This document shows, piece by piece, positions 8,572-16,503 of a stretch of DNA of 26,402 nt. Position numbers and translations under genes: made by a program. How positions within the stretch are numbered: the first letter of the stretch is position 1; each line of letters opens with the position of its first letter. The notes beneath the pieces were generated by a model. That model saw nothing but the letters and a program-made list of their open reading frames with translations, was not told where the DNA came from and did no database searches. This DNA comes from a virus. The DNA lies in IMG/VR virus record IMGVR_UViG_3300017971_000696, positions 1 through 26,402 of that record; one strand, 5' to 3'.

Positions 8572-9342
8572 TCAGTTCTCCCCGTACCGGCGACACAACA
8601 GCCGGTAGAAGTCTTCTCTCGGATCGAAACGAACGCCGACAACAATGAACTCTTGATCCGCTCCGGTATGATCCGTGTCAAGAATCCTATCTTCCATTGT
8701 TGGCCGGAATTCCGTTTCGTCAAGCAACTTGAATTCTTCCTTCAACGCCCAAAAGACGACATCTCCAACAGCGATGATCCCCGAAAAGATCAACTCGGCT
8801 TCCATGTCCACGTCGCTTTTGTTTACAGTCAGTACGATCTTTTCAACGTCGTCTGTCACTTGCCAAGACGGCCCTGCAAATGTCTGAGCCTTGATTCGCG
8901 TGTACACAACACCTTTCAAATGGTTGTCTTGGCGAATGAGCATTTCACAGCGTCCACTTGCAGGGTTGTACTCCTTTCGTTTGATCGTGAACAGATTGCC
9001 CGATCCAGACGGCCAAGTAACCACGGAAAGGATGTTCGGGTTTACATCGTACACACTCAAAAAACGATCCGTGGGAAGAATCAATCCGCCGCTGTTGGCG
9101 ATTTGTTCGTCATCCAGATTCGGCACACTGGCGGGAATGGCAGTGTACTGTTTCACCAATTCCCTTCTAGGCCGAATGTTTCCGCTTCCAAGGTCTTCCC
9201 GACAAAAAGCGTATTGGTGAAAGTCTACAAGAGGATCATTCAGCAATGAACGCTCTTGATGGAAAATTGATTTGAGTTCCTCGTTAAAGGTTACGACTTC
9301 ACGAGGACCAAGCCCCTTTGGAAAGTTCGGAAGAAGAGCCAA
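8572..9342 (-). CDS. Probable neck or head-completion structural protein
   Basis: A 256-residue protein that begins with a TTG at 9342, supported by GGAG 7 nt upstream and by the preceding stop one base away. The N-terminal part has a helix with acidic and aromatic residues (VVTFNEELKSIFHQERSLLN), then DFHQYAFCREDLGSGNIRPR. The second half is rich in short beta strands (VTWPSGSGNLFTIKRKEYNP, VEKIVLTVNKSDVDMEAELI). The end (EFIVVGVRFDPREDFYRLLC) reads like a head-closure protein strand pair, where a 'describes a relation of position and reference' motif is common. I do not recognise a named family; position between capsid and tail-terminator genes argues for a connector role. The HNH gene lies just downstream. 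Confidence 0.6.
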   Translation of the reverse strand: MALLPNFPKGLGPREVVTFNEELKSIFHQERSLLNDPLVDFHQYAFCREDLGSGNIRPRRELVKQYTAIPASVPNLDDEQIANSGGLILPTDRFLSVYDVNPNILSVVTWPSGSGNLFTIKRKEYNPASGRCEMLIRQDNHLKGVVYTRIKAQTFAGPSWQVTDDVEKIVLTVNKSDVDMEAELIFSGIIAVGDVVFWALKEEFKLLDETEFRPTMEDRILDTDHTGADQEFIVVGVRFDPREDFYRLLCRRYGEN

Positions 9343-9343
9343 C

Positions 9344-9664
9344 TCAAATCTCCTTCAGCGGAACGATGGGTTTGGTGAACTCGGCGAACACCACATCGTC
9401 TGTCACAGGCTCGCATGTGCGATGAAAACAATGATCGCACTCTTGGGTAAAATCCTCAAAGATGTCTTTCGGCCATGCCGCGAGATGCTTTCTCAGACAA
9501 ATGCGACACTTCAACACTCCTATGATGTACCTGTCGGGGTCGCCCTTCTCCTTTGGACAGTCAGCCCACGCGCACACGAAATCGTTGGGAACATCGATGT
9601 TGATCTCGCCAGCGAGAACGTCATCGATACATTTATCCCAACGTGCTTCCATCGTGGCGTCCAT
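9344..9664 (-). CDS. Small cysteine-rich protein, possibly zinc-binding
   Basis: A 106-residue protein. I start it at the ATG at 9664, one base after the preceding TGA; a longer frame up to 9799 would overlap the neighbouring gene by more than 130 nt. It has eight cysteines (12, 31, 36, 53, 56, 76, 79, 84) and histidines at 60, 78 and 81, arranged in two CxxC knuckles (CRICLRKH and CDHCFHRTC). That arrangement suggests one or two bound zinc ions. No known family comes to mind. It sits inside the neck block, so a structural role in head-tail joining or a small regulatory role are both open. Confidence 0.7.
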   Translation of the reverse strand: MDATMEARWDKCIDDVLAGEINIDVPNDFVCAWADCPKEKGDPDRYIIGVLKCRICLRKHLAAWPKDIFEDFTQECDHCFHRTCEPVTDDVVFAEFTKPIVPLKEI

Positions 9665-9665
9665 A

Positions 9666-9860
9666 TCACGCTCTCCGATTCTTTTTCCCTGTCCGTTTCT
9701 TCGGTACACTTTTTCCACGTCCGCCCCGGACAAGTTTCTGCGATCCTTTTTCCATCTTCCCTTCTTTCTGAAGGGCAGACGTAGCGATGGCAAAAGCACG
9801 GCTTTCGTCGAAGCCTTGCCGCTTGAGTGCCGCTACTCTCTTGTCAAGAATTCTAGGCAT
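9666..9860 (-). CDS. Small basic phage protein with a 'LKRQGFDESRAFAIA' helix
   Basis: A 64-residue protein opening MPRILDKRVAALKRQGFDES, then RAFAIATSALQKEGKM and a basic tail (GKSVPKKRTGKKNRRA). Small proteins with an alternating helix of the form LK.(Q/E)G.....A.AIA are common near head genes in phages; their function is unknown. It overlaps the end of the 270-residue gene by 8 nt, and GAGG lies about 6 nt before the ATG. The composition is strongly basic, which suggests nucleic acid or negatively charged surface contact. Confidence 0.7.
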   Translation of the reverse strand: MPRILDKRVAALKRQGFDESRAFAIATSALQKEGKMEKGSQKLVRGGRGKSVPKKRTGKKNRRA

Positions 9861-10665
9861 CTGTCCTCACCTGAAGTTCGTTGGAGATGGCGATGCGCCC
9901 ATTGTAGTCCGTCGTCCCAACGACGATCCAATAGACGGTATCGGGAGTCAAGTCACTCAGTCTAGCGGCGTTCTGCCACTGTTCCTGAGAGATGACAAGA
10001 ATGGGTTCAAGCCCTTCTCTCACGCCTGGATTTGTCAAAGCGGAAGAAAGGCGCGTCTTATCTTCAATCTCAGGAAGCGTATCGATGTAGACAACGTAAG
10101 AGTAGAAGTCACTCACCGTTGCCCGCGTCCACTGGATGTCAATCGTCGTGTCCGTCTTCTTCAACAACTGAAGCGTTGTTTTCGGAGGAGTGTGTTGAAC
10201 ATCCGTAGGAACCATAGCATCGATCACAATATCTCGCCGGATGAGTTCTCCTTGAAGAATGCTCTCGTCACCGAGAGTGAGTTGAGAATCATCCAAGTAA
10301 CGTTCGAACTGTTGCCGAAGTTCCTTTTTGATGAGCGCATTGTTTTTTACGCTTTGGCCTGGATCGGTTTTCCCGACACGAGAATCAATCAGGAAATACT
10401 TGGCGAAGTGGAGTAGGCGCGAATCAGTTACCATCATCGCGGCCCAAAGAAGAATTGCAGGTTCTTCAATGGGTTTCACTTCATCGAAACTTTGAATCTC
10501 TTCATTGAAGAGACGAGCGCCGTCAAAAAGAAACGCCGAGAGTTCATTGTCTGGTAGCTCATCGTGCGGCACGCTTCCCATAGAGCGCAACCGCCCGATG
10601 AGTTCCAGACGCTTCGGGGAATCGATCACACTGTACTGATCCAGCAACATCACTTCGAAAGACAT
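9853..10665 (-). CDS. Head-tail connector-region protein with a C-terminal fibronectin type III-like domain
   Basis: A 270-residue protein. Residues 1-165 are mainly helical with an adaptor-like pattern (PKRLELIGRLRSMGSVPHDE, then PAILLWAAMMVTDSRLLHFA and ALIKKELRQQFERYLDDSQL); I do not recognise the family. Residues about 175-268 look like a fibronectin type III fold: TTIDIQWTRATVSDFYSYVV followed by LSDLTPDTVYWIVVGTTDYN and GRIAISNELQVRT, which are strands B, C, F and G in order, with the typical tyrosine-containing F strand. Such domains decorate phage capsids, necks and tails and are thought to help weak surface binding. The downstream gene order (small basic, Cys-rich, then neck) favours a head-tail location. 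Confidence 0.65.
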   Translation of the reverse strand: MSFEVMLLDQYSVIDSPKRLELIGRLRSMGSVPHDELPDNELSAFLFDGARLFNEEIQSFDEVKPIEEPAILLWAAMMVTDSRLLHFAKYFLIDSRVGKTDPGQSVKNNALIKKELRQQFERYLDDSQLTLGDESILQGELIRRDIVIDAMVPTDVQHTPPKTTLQLLKKTDTTIDIQWTRATVSDFYSYVVYIDTLPEIEDKTRLSSALTNPGVREGLEPILVISQEQWQNAARLSDLTPDTVYWIVVGTTDYNGRIAISNELQVRTDA

Positions 10666-10676
10666 CGTAATTCCCC

Positions 10677-11261
10677 TTACTCAAGCGTGATGGCGTTGTC
10701 TCCCTCTTCAAGCGCGTCTGCCACGAAACGGGGGCAAACGTATTTCATCCCGTCGAGAAAGCTGTTGTACACGTCCTGAAAACTAAACGTGCCTATCGTC
10801 GGTGCGGGATGGTGCGACTTCATGGCGCGAATCGTGACGAGTTCCGTACTGCGCGCCAAAGTCGGATTCGCATCCGTGGGTTGATATGTCTGCATGAACC
10901 TTTTCGCCGCGTTGTCGATCTTCGCTTGAAGAGCTTTTCGCTGACGAACTTTTTCCATCGTGTTCTGCGAGCGAAGACCGCCAGCGGAAAGAACTTCCGA
11001 GCCATCTTCTCGCAAAGCAGCTTCATCCACAAACTCAAACTCGTGCAGAAACTTTCCTGGCCTTGTTGATCGCGGCTGATTCATCTCAGCAACTTTCGCC
11101 GGGTTGTTCACGGCAGCGGAACTTTGTGGTACGATTGTTTCCGCTGTTGGAGAAGCAGACGGGGACGTGGCAGTAGCCGTGCCCACATCGCCTTTTCCTT
11201 CGTCCTTCGGTGCTTCGTTCGTGCCCGCATTCTTCGGGGGAGTTTTGTTGTCCTTCGCCAT
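10677..11261 (-). CDS. Hypothetical structural-region protein with disordered N-terminus
   Basis: A 194-residue protein of unknown function. Residues 1-60 are low-complexity, rich in K, P, A, S and T (for example GTATATSPSASPTAETIVPQ) and probably disordered. Residues 70-130 are polar and basic and include KFLHEFEFVDEAAL. The C-terminal third (TIGTFSFQDVYNSFLDGMKY and VCPRFVADALEEGDNAITLE) looks folded. The start has AAGGAG 7 nt upstream. It lies between the decoration-like protein and the connector-region protein, so a minor head or neck role is possible, but nothing in the sequence is diagnostic. Confidence 0.6.
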   Translation of the reverse strand: MAKDNKTPPKNAGTNEAPKDEGKGDVGTATATSPSASPTAETIVPQSSAAVNNPAKVAEMNQPRSTRPGKFLHEFEFVDEAALREDGSEVLSAGGLRSQNTMEKVRQRKALQAKIDNAAKRFMQTYQPTDANPTLARSTELVTIRAMKSHHPAPTIGTFSFQDVYNSFLDGMKYVCPRFVADALEEGDNAITLE

Positions 11262-11347
11262 GGTCTTTCTCCTTTGTTAGTGAAAAATCGACACGGTTGT
11301 TTCGAGAGAGTCCACGTGTCATTCTCTCTACTCACATCCTCGTCTCC
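11262..11347 (-). other. 86-nt gap with possible weak hairpin
   Basis: On the minus strand GACACG and CGTGTC can pair around a 19-nt loop and are followed by GATTTTTC, and a GAGAG/CTCTC pair overlaps that loop. The stem is short and the loop long, so an intrinsic terminator is only a possibility. The gap also contains the AAGGAG ribosome binding site of the 194-residue gene. No promoter hexamers are clear. Confidence 0.25.
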
Positions 11348-12163
11348 CTAGACGAAGGTGACTTTCTTCTGCCCTTGCGAAAGAACCGCCAACGCAGCGG
11401 TATTGCTTCCAACACGAGCAGTCACGTAGACATCTTCCGCCGCCGTGTCGGCGACGTAGCCGCTCACTTTCCCGTCAGCGTCACTCAACATCTCCACACC
11501 ATCGTTTCCACCTGCCTCCGTGTCAAGAAGTTGACCAAGAGACATAAGGCCAAGAGCCGTGGTAGCGATGACAACTCCAGAAGCATCCAACGCGGACAGG
11601 AACACTTTCTTGTTGGAAAGAACATTTCCTTCCTGATCCTGCACGGTGAACTCAAAAGCCCCGCCCGCTTGATCCGCACCACCAACAGCACTTCCCGGAG
11701 CAACGGCAGTAGTGAAAACACCAGCCAACTTCGCGGCAGCAGCGCCAGTGAAATACATCTTGAAACGACTGGAAGGCATTCGCGCGTTCAGCCGAAGCGT
11801 TCCACCGTTGTCTGACGCGGCGATGTACTTGTCGAAGACGGCATTCGCGGCAAGAAGCGCGGCAAGTTCAGCCGCCGTGGTCGCGGCAGGCGTAGCGCCC
11901 ACAAGACCATCGATGGAGACTTTCTTGTACGAAGCCCCGTTGTCTTCGCTGAAGTACGTGTTGAGAAGTTGGTCGGCAGTCACACTCATGTCGTAAGTGC
12001 CCGCCCCGGCATCGTGATTGGTCGCGCCACTGTGCTTTGTGACACCACCAAGGTCCGCTTCGTCAAGAACGCCGCCAATGACTTCAACAGGCGGCGATTC
12101 ACGTTGAGGTTTATACCCGTCTCCGAAGACATTTGGATCGGCATCGTTGATTTGTCGGCTCAT
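11348..12163 (-). CDS. Probable capsid decoration or head-associated protein with Ig-like C-terminus
   Basis: A 271-residue protein directly downstream of the capsid gene and one small gene. The middle is alanine- and threonine-rich (LVGATPAATTAAELAALLAA). The last 100 residues have an immunoglobulin-like strand pattern: AGGAFEFTVQDQEGNVLSNK, then KVFLSALDASGVVIATTALG and ADGKVSGYVADTAAEDVYVT, ARVGSNTAALAVL. The strand order, the 'QDQEGN' turn and the 'DADGKVSGYVAD' turn match bacterial Ig-like (Big) folds that occur on phage capsids. It is coupled to the upstream gene by an ATGA overlap, with AAGGAG 7 nt before the ATG. Decoration protein is the best guess; a neck protein would be the alternative. 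Confidence 0.6.
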   Translation of the reverse strand: MSRQINDADPNVFGDGYKPQRESPPVEVIGGVLDEADLGGVTKHSGATNHDAGAGTYDMSVTADQLLNTYFSEDNGASYKKVSIDGLVGATPAATTAAELAALLAANAVFDKYIAASDNGGTLRLNARMPSSRFKMYFTGAAAAKLAGVFTTAVAPGSAVGGADQAGGAFEFTVQDQEGNVLSNKKVFLSALDASGVVIATTALGLMSLGQLLDTEAGGNDGVEMLSDADGKVSGYVADTAAEDVYVTARVGSNTAALAVLSQGQKKVTFV

Positions 12164-12402
12164 CCGATTTCTCCTTTTAGCACAAAGGAGGATAGGAACG
12201 GCTTTGAAACACTCGCCACCGTTGCCCCTATCCCCCTATGTACTGCGCTCCACAAAACAAGGCAAGGCCGGATTCCGGGGACCATTTGGTCTAAGCGGGT
12301 CATGCCCGCCCCCTCCACGCCATCATGCACGTACCGGCCAGGGGTCTGAGGAAAGTTCCCCGTGGTGGACATGGAGTGCAGTCCTTTGTGCCACCACGGC
12401 AT
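12160..12402 (-). CDS. Hypothetical small protein between capsid and decoration genes
   Basis: An 80-residue frame starting MPWWHKGLHSMSTTGNFPQT. The ATG at 12402 has a strong GGGAGGT 6 nt upstream, which decides the start; an in-frame GTG at 12435 immediately after the capsid stop has no such signal. It ends in an ATGA overlap with the decoration-like gene, which supports coupling. The sequence has no obvious domain and includes LVLWSAVHRGIGATVASVSK. The good ribosome binding site and the overlap favour a real gene, but I cannot assign a role. Confidence 0.55.
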   Translation of the reverse strand: MPWWHKGLHSMSTTGNFPQTPGRYVHDGVEGAGMTRLDQMVPGIRPCLVLWSAVHRGIGATVASVSKPFLSSFVLKGEIG

Positions 12403-12435
12403 GATGTAACCTCCCTGCACGGTTGCCTTGCTCAC

Positions 12436-13398
12436 TCACGCAGACTCCAACACCAGACCATGCGCACTTTCGACCAAGCCAGTACCCCAAATGCCGTAGT
12501 AGGCAATGGAGTGCTTCCGCCCATGGTCCTTCACGCCATCGTCCCGCATTTCCGCTTCCAGGGAAATGGCAAGGCCAATCACGTGATCCCCGACGATGAG
12601 GGCCGAGTAAACATCGGCGTTCGTGCTGAACACGCCAGCGTCCACGCCGGTATCCTCGTTGTCGGTGTAGATCGATCCATCGGTGCTCAGAATCTTCCGA
12701 ACCTGAGTCGTCTCGATGAAACGAACGTCTTCGATGCGCCCGATCTCCCCAAGGAAAATCTGATCGGGAGCGCCGTAGTTCGCGGCATTCACCCACGCCT
12801 GATCCCGACGAAGGAACTTCGCCTGATGAGGATGGATGAAACAAATGTAGGCATCCCCGTTGAACTTGGGAGCCTTGTTGGTTGCCAGGGTGGAAACAGC
12901 ATCACGAATCAAGTCCACGTCGAAAGTGTCGGAACTCGTGATAGCGGCACGTCCGCTTCTGCCTCGCGCGTACAGCGCGCCAGGAACGGTGTACAGCGTA
13001 TCGCGGATTTCCGCGTCCCGCGTCTTGGCGAAGTGCATTCCGAGCAGTTGCGCGGAACTCGCCAAGATGTCATCGAAAGACGAGCGAAGCAACAGTTCGC
13101 TCACCCCAATGGCTTTGCCTCGCTCGCCAACAGCGATGCTAATCTGCGAAGCGGCCAGGGCATCCGGCACGATGTCAACGTTCTCGGTGAGAACATTCGA
13201 GCCGGTGAGGGAAGAATACTTTAGGAACTTGATCGTCAGGCCCGGAAGGACGTTCAACTCTTCCTTCACACTCGCCACCTGTTCAAAGCGCAGCAAGGGT
13301 TGCGCCTGGAAGATGATTTCCTGCGAGTACACTTCCAGGATCGCTTCAGGAAGAGGAGTAGCGCCGCCACCAGACGCGATTGCGGTTGCAATGGCCAT
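12436..13398 (-). CDS. Major capsid protein (HK97 fold, N4 gp56-like)
   Basis: A 320-residue protein, the usual length for this class and without an N-terminal delta domain because a separate scaffold precedes it. The start MAIATAIASGGGATPLPEAI is followed by an N-arm helix (AILEVYSQEIIFQAQPLLRF), a beta-rich E-loop region (PGLTIKFLKYSSLTGSNVLT), the spine helix region (RDAEIRDTLYTVPGALYARG) and the A-domain signature (AYICFIHPHQAKFLRRDQAW, then IFLGEIGRIEDVRFIETTQV), which is the strongest match to the N4 gp56 capsid family. GGAG lies 10 nt before the ATG. It builds the head shell on the portal and scaffold encoded just upstream. Confidence 0.92.
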   Translation of the reverse strand: MAIATAIASGGGATPLPEAILEVYSQEIIFQAQPLLRFEQVASVKEELNVLPGLTIKFLKYSSLTGSNVLTENVDIVPDALAASQISIAVGERGKAIGVSELLLRSSFDDILASSAQLLGMHFAKTRDAEIRDTLYTVPGALYARGRSGRAAITSSDTFDVDLIRDAVSTLATNKAPKFNGDAYICFIHPHQAKFLRRDQAWVNAANYGAPDQIFLGEIGRIEDVRFIETTQVRKILSTDGSIYTDNEDTGVDAGVFSTNADVYSALIVGDHVIGLAISLEAEMRDDGVKDHGRKHSIAYYGIWGTGLVESAHGLVLESA

Positions 13399-13434
13399 TG
13401 TTCTCTTTCTCCAAACAGTCTAGTCCCTCAAAGA

Positions 13435-14454
13435 CTATCGGCTTGTAAGAGGATTTGGATTGCGCGGATAAATCTGCCGCACTCTGCTCAAAATCTTCTT
13501 ACGATTAGCCGCGTAATCTTCAGGGGACATGTTTCTCACATCCTGGTGAAGTTTTTCTTCTTCGGTTTGCGCCGGGATGCCTTCGACGCCCGAAGTTGCC
13601 GGACGGGGAGCAGACAACGGCGTAGGAGCCGCCGGTTGCACCCCATTTGCAGCGGGGACGCTGTGCGTTTGTGGCATGGTGGCAGTAGGGGTGGTCCCCT
13701 GTGGCGTCTGTGCGGATTCAGACGATGAAGCATTCGCCGCCGGTTCTGCGCTCGAAATTGCTCCGGCAGGGAAATATCGAGCATAGACAGCCTTTGCCTC
13801 AAGAGCACTCGCGCGAAGTTCTTCTTCCGTCGAGCCTTTCACGAGTTCAGCAACAATCTTCCCACCCGCTTCATCGATGAGTCTTTGACGGAAAGCAGCT
13901 AAGCTGTCGCCTTGCAGGGCCGAGACGCGAGAAGTGAGTTCCCTGATCTCGGTAGTGTACTGTGCACGCTCTTCATCGAACTGCTTCTTCATTGCGGCAG
14001 TGGCTTGGGCGGCTGTGTCCTCGATCAACGCTTGGACATCAAACCCAGGATTATCTTCTTTCTTTGCTTTTGAAGAAGCCTTTTCGACTTTCGCCTTCAG
14101 CGTGTCAACAGCACTTTGAAGTTCAGCGTTCTGATCGGTCAACAGCGTAACGTTCTGCTTGAGAGTTCCGTTCTCCGACTCGTAATGTTCGAGTTTGGAA
14201 AGTTTGTCGTACAACTTTTGCTTCTCTTGCTGCCGAACTTTTTCGAGTTCAGCTTTCACGTCGGCTGGATACTCCGTCTTCGTTTGCCCATCCCATCCAC
14301 AAGACGGACAACGGGCTTCGGGAGTCGGAGTAACCTTCTCGACAACAGCAGGCGTTGCCGCTTGATTCCCCTCTGCCCCAAGACGCTTCTTCTCTTCGGC
14401 GGCTTGAAGCGCAGCCGTCGCTTTTGACGCGGGGATTCCACTAGTCGTTTCCAT
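13435..14454 (-). CDS. Capsid scaffolding protein
   Basis: A 339-residue protein immediately upstream of the capsid gene. Residues about 70-175 form a long coiled coil (ELEKVRQQEKQKLYDKLSKL, LKQNVTLLTDQNAELQSAVD), residues about 180-225 are helical, and residues about 235-300 are rich in S, T, P, A and Q, probably flexible. The C-terminal helix (MSPEDYAANRKKILSRVRQI) is basic, like the capsid-binding helix of known scaffolds. A CPSC pair at residues 49-52 (RCPSCGWDG) suggests half a zinc knuckle, which is unusual. The start has AAGGAG 8 nt upstream. It would direct capsid assembly and be lost on maturation; no protease gene is visible in the window. Confidence 0.88.
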   Translation of the reverse strand: METTSGIPASKATAALQAAEEKKRLGAEGNQAATPAVVEKVTPTPEARCPSCGWDGQTKTEYPADVKAELEKVRQQEKQKLYDKLSKLEHYESENGTLKQNVTLLTDQNAELQSAVDTLKAKVEKASSKAKKEDNPGFDVQALIEDTAAQATAAMKKQFDEERAQYTTEIRELTSRVSALQGDSLAAFRQRLIDEAGGKIVAELVKGSTEEELRASALEAKAVYARYFPAGAISSAEPAANASSSESAQTPQGTTPTATMPQTHSVPAANGVQPAAPTPLSAPRPATSGVEGIPAQTEEEKLHQDVRNMSPEDYAANRKKILSRVRQIYPRNPNPLTSR

Positions 14455-14510
14455 CTCTCGTCTCCTTCTTGTTCTTAGTCAGTAGTCGGCAACTCCACAC
14501 GATCCACGTA

Positions 14511-14726
14511 CTACCTGCCAGCGGGCTTCGAACGAACGGTGGTGCCCCTGCCGACAGGCTGAGACAGTCCAGCGCCTTGCATCCGGGTCACGCGCTCGCC
14601 GTCCATCTTCGAGCCTTGCTGCGTGCCCTGTTGCTGGAGCATTCCGGCACGGAACGCCCCTTCCATTACGGACTGATCGCTGCCACCAAGGTAGTCATCG
14701 CTCAGACCGTGAGTGAAACGAGCCAT
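14511..14726 (-). CDS. Small glycine- and glutamine-rich protein upstream of the scaffold
   Basis: A 71-residue protein beginning MARFTHGLSDDYLGGSDQSV and rich in G, Q and R (RAGMLQQQGTQQGSKMDGER). AAGGAG lies 7 nt before the ATG. It follows a probable promoter and could be expressed together with scaffold and capsid. It has no domain I recognise; small proteins at this spot in other phages are sometimes head assembly accessories, but that is inference. Confidence 0.6.
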   Translation of the reverse strand: MARFTHGLSDDYLGGSDQSVMEGAFRAGMLQQQGTQQGSKMDGERVTRMQGAGLSQPVGRGTTVRSKPAGR

Positions 14727-14819
14727 GATCTTTCTCCTTCCCGAAACAAGTCTACACGAAACTTCACGATGCGCCGTGCTTCCCAGTCGTCCCTACGCCC
14801 ACGGTCAGTGCCCTTACGG

Positions 14820-14839
14820 TAGTGTACCGATTATTCGGT
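14820..14839 (-). repeat. Dyad motif, copy A, overlapping a promoter -10
   Basis: Minus-strand sequence ACCGAATAATCGGTACACTA. It shares 17 of 20 bases with copy B at 16504-16523 and is built around the inverted repeat ACCGA...TCGGT. Here the dyad covers the -10 hexamer of the promoter at 14830-14857, which is where a repressor or activator site would be expected. A common origin as operator sites is inference. Confidence 0.55.
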
Positions 14840-14857
14840 TATCCCCGAAAATGTCAA
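14830..14857 (-). promoter_or_regulatory. Sigma-70-like promoter for the scaffold-capsid operon
   Basis: On the minus strand a perfect TTGACA (14857-14852, overlapping the portal stop) is followed after 16 nt by AATAAT (14835-14830, 5 of 6 matches). Transcription would start about 14823 and run through a roughly 95-nt leader into the 71-residue gene, scaffold and capsid. The 127-nt gap is among the longest in the cluster, which fits a promoter used to make large amounts of capsid. An inverted repeat overlaps the -10. Confidence 0.7.
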
Positions 14858-16485
14858 GGACTTTCTCCCCCGCCTACACCCTCTTCCGTCTTCTCCATTT
14901 CGGACAGTAGCTCGTCATAGGCTGTATCCTGCGCCTGGAAAGAGGCTTCCAGTTCAGGCAGGTTCAATCCGTATGAGCCGAGCGCGTACACGTTCAGATT
15001 CACGGGACGCTCGCCGAGAGCCGCCACAGCGCGTTCAACGTCTTCGGCCAACGTCTGTCTTTGATCTGCGAGGATTTCCAGCATCCTCCTCTTCACGTCC
15101 TTGACACCGAGAGTTCTCAGTGCTCCCGCTCTGGACTCCAATCCTTGCTCCATCTTGGCGACAAGCATGTCCACCACGAGTTTTTCATCTCGCGGCAACG
15201 GGGAGTTGAACTCAATTCCCGTTTCGTACATCCTCGTCTTGTCCTGGATTTGTTCTCCGATCTTGACGCCGAAGCGTTGATCCAAAATCTGAAGAACGAT
15301 CTCGTTCGCCTGGACGATGGAACTGCCGTATGTCGTGTACTTCCTTCGAGTCTTTTCGATCAAAGGAAGATAGGTCACTTCCAACGCGGCGGCAGATGTG
15401 TTGCTGATTTCTTGGATCGATCCCAAGGAGTTCTCGGGCGTATTGGAGATTTCATGCAAGGACAGCTTCAGGAACTTCAAGTGATTCACTGCCGCTTCAA
15501 GTTCCCCTTCCAGTCCCAAGTTCTCCACTCTCGCCTTTTCAGGAAGGCCGGACCATACCTGATTCGGCGACTTCTCAAGTTGCTGCGCTCTCGCTCCGAA
15601 GATGAGGGTTGTCGGAGCGGAATGATACTTGATGATCGAATCGATGTCGTTAGCCGCTTCATTGATGTGCTCATTCAAAGGAATGATGTCGTCAATGTCG
15701 GACTCACCAAAGAACGAACTTGCGATAGGGATGTTCCTCGTATGGACGACAGGAATCCGGCCAAGGAAGTTCTTCCTTCTGGAACCCGGAATCTCGTCCC
15801 GGTTCCAATACTCAACGACTTCTCTCCGGGTGATGATGATGGAGTACAATCCAAGCGGGCGTCCGCTTCTCAATGTCATGGCCCGCAAAGGTCTGTCCGA
15901 AGAGTTGAACACAGTCGGGAACTGGATGAGAACGGCATACATCTCCCGTTCGTCGCTTTCGTCGTAGATGGGGTGGACATAAGAACTGTTTATATTGCGA
16001 ATGACGATCTTTTGCTGATCGAGAGGGAGAGGCTTTCCGTCCACACCACGATCTTCGACGGTGATGTAAAGAAAAGCATCGCCTGTCACAGCGCCCATCT
16101 GTCCGTGTTCCCAAAGCATCTTGTCTCTATCGTTGGCTCTCCACACCATATCGAGAAGCGGAACAATGTTTTCGTTCCCCGGTGGTGTAGTGATCTTAAA
16201 CCCGGAGCCAAAGAGCCAATCGACGGACTTGTTTATAATGGGACGACAGTAGTTGATGGCGAGTTTTCTTTGCCCGTCAATGGTTCGAACTTCGAAGTGT
16301 TCTCCGCGATAAAAGCGCCAGTTGCGCTTGTAGCGAGCAAGGCGTGTATGCGTGTAGTCTCGGGAGTGATCTTCAAAGAAAGTTCCGGTAACGTCCAAGA
16401 CATCGTTCCCCGACAAAGCAGAATCGAGATACGTATCGGTACGTCCCGTGAAAGTCTTTCTCAAGAAGCCAAGCACTTTGCTCAT
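14854..16485 (-). CDS. Portal protein (SPP1 gp6-like)
   Basis: A 543-residue protein, within the usual 450-550 for portals. Diagnostic parts are FYRGEHFEVRTIDGQRKLAI, NYCRPIINKSVDWLFGSGFK, then ENIVPLLDMVWRANDRDKML and GQMGAVTGDAFLYITVEDRG, all in the Phage_prot_Gp6 order. The central wing and stem follow: RIPVVHTRNIPIASSFFGES and DIDDIIPLNEHINEAANDID, then SIQEISNTSAAALEVTYLPL, the tunnel-loop and stem-helix region. Twelve copies form the vertex through which DNA is packaged and the tail attaches. The C-terminus is acidic (TAYDELLSEMEKTEEGVGGG). Its stop overlaps the -35 of the next promoter. Confidence 0.95.
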   Translation of the reverse strand: MSKVLGFLRKTFTGRTDTYLDSALSGNDVLDVTGTFFEDHSRDYTHTRLARYKRNWRFYRGEHFEVRTIDGQRKLAINYCRPIINKSVDWLFGSGFKITTPPGNENIVPLLDMVWRANDRDKMLWEHGQMGAVTGDAFLYITVEDRGVDGKPLPLDQQKIVIRNINSSYVHPIYDESDEREMYAVLIQFPTVFNSSDRPLRAMTLRSGRPLGLYSIIITRREVVEYWNRDEIPGSRRKNFLGRIPVVHTRNIPIASSFFGESDIDDIIPLNEHINEAANDIDSIIKYHSAPTTLIFGARAQQLEKSPNQVWSGLPEKARVENLGLEGELEAAVNHLKFLKLSLHEISNTPENSLGSIQEISNTSAAALEVTYLPLIEKTRRKYTTYGSSIVQANEIVLQILDQRFGVKIGEQIQDKTRMYETGIEFNSPLPRDEKLVVDMLVAKMEQGLESRAGALRTLGVKDVKRRMLEILADQRQTLAEDVERAVAALGERPVNLNVYALGSYGLNLPELEASFQAQDTAYDELLSEMEKTEEGVGGGESP

Positions 16486-16503
16486 GGTCTAACCTCACTC
16501 TAT

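Noticed and set aside
7985-8596. 203-residue minus-strand reading frame in the HNH region
   Set aside because: Opposite strand of the HNH gene, whose motifs read only on the plus strand; it would also overlap the tail-terminator start.
9664-9799. N-terminal extension of the Cys-rich gene to 9799
   Set aside because: It overlaps the 64-residue gene; the ATG at 9664 directly follows that gene's stop.
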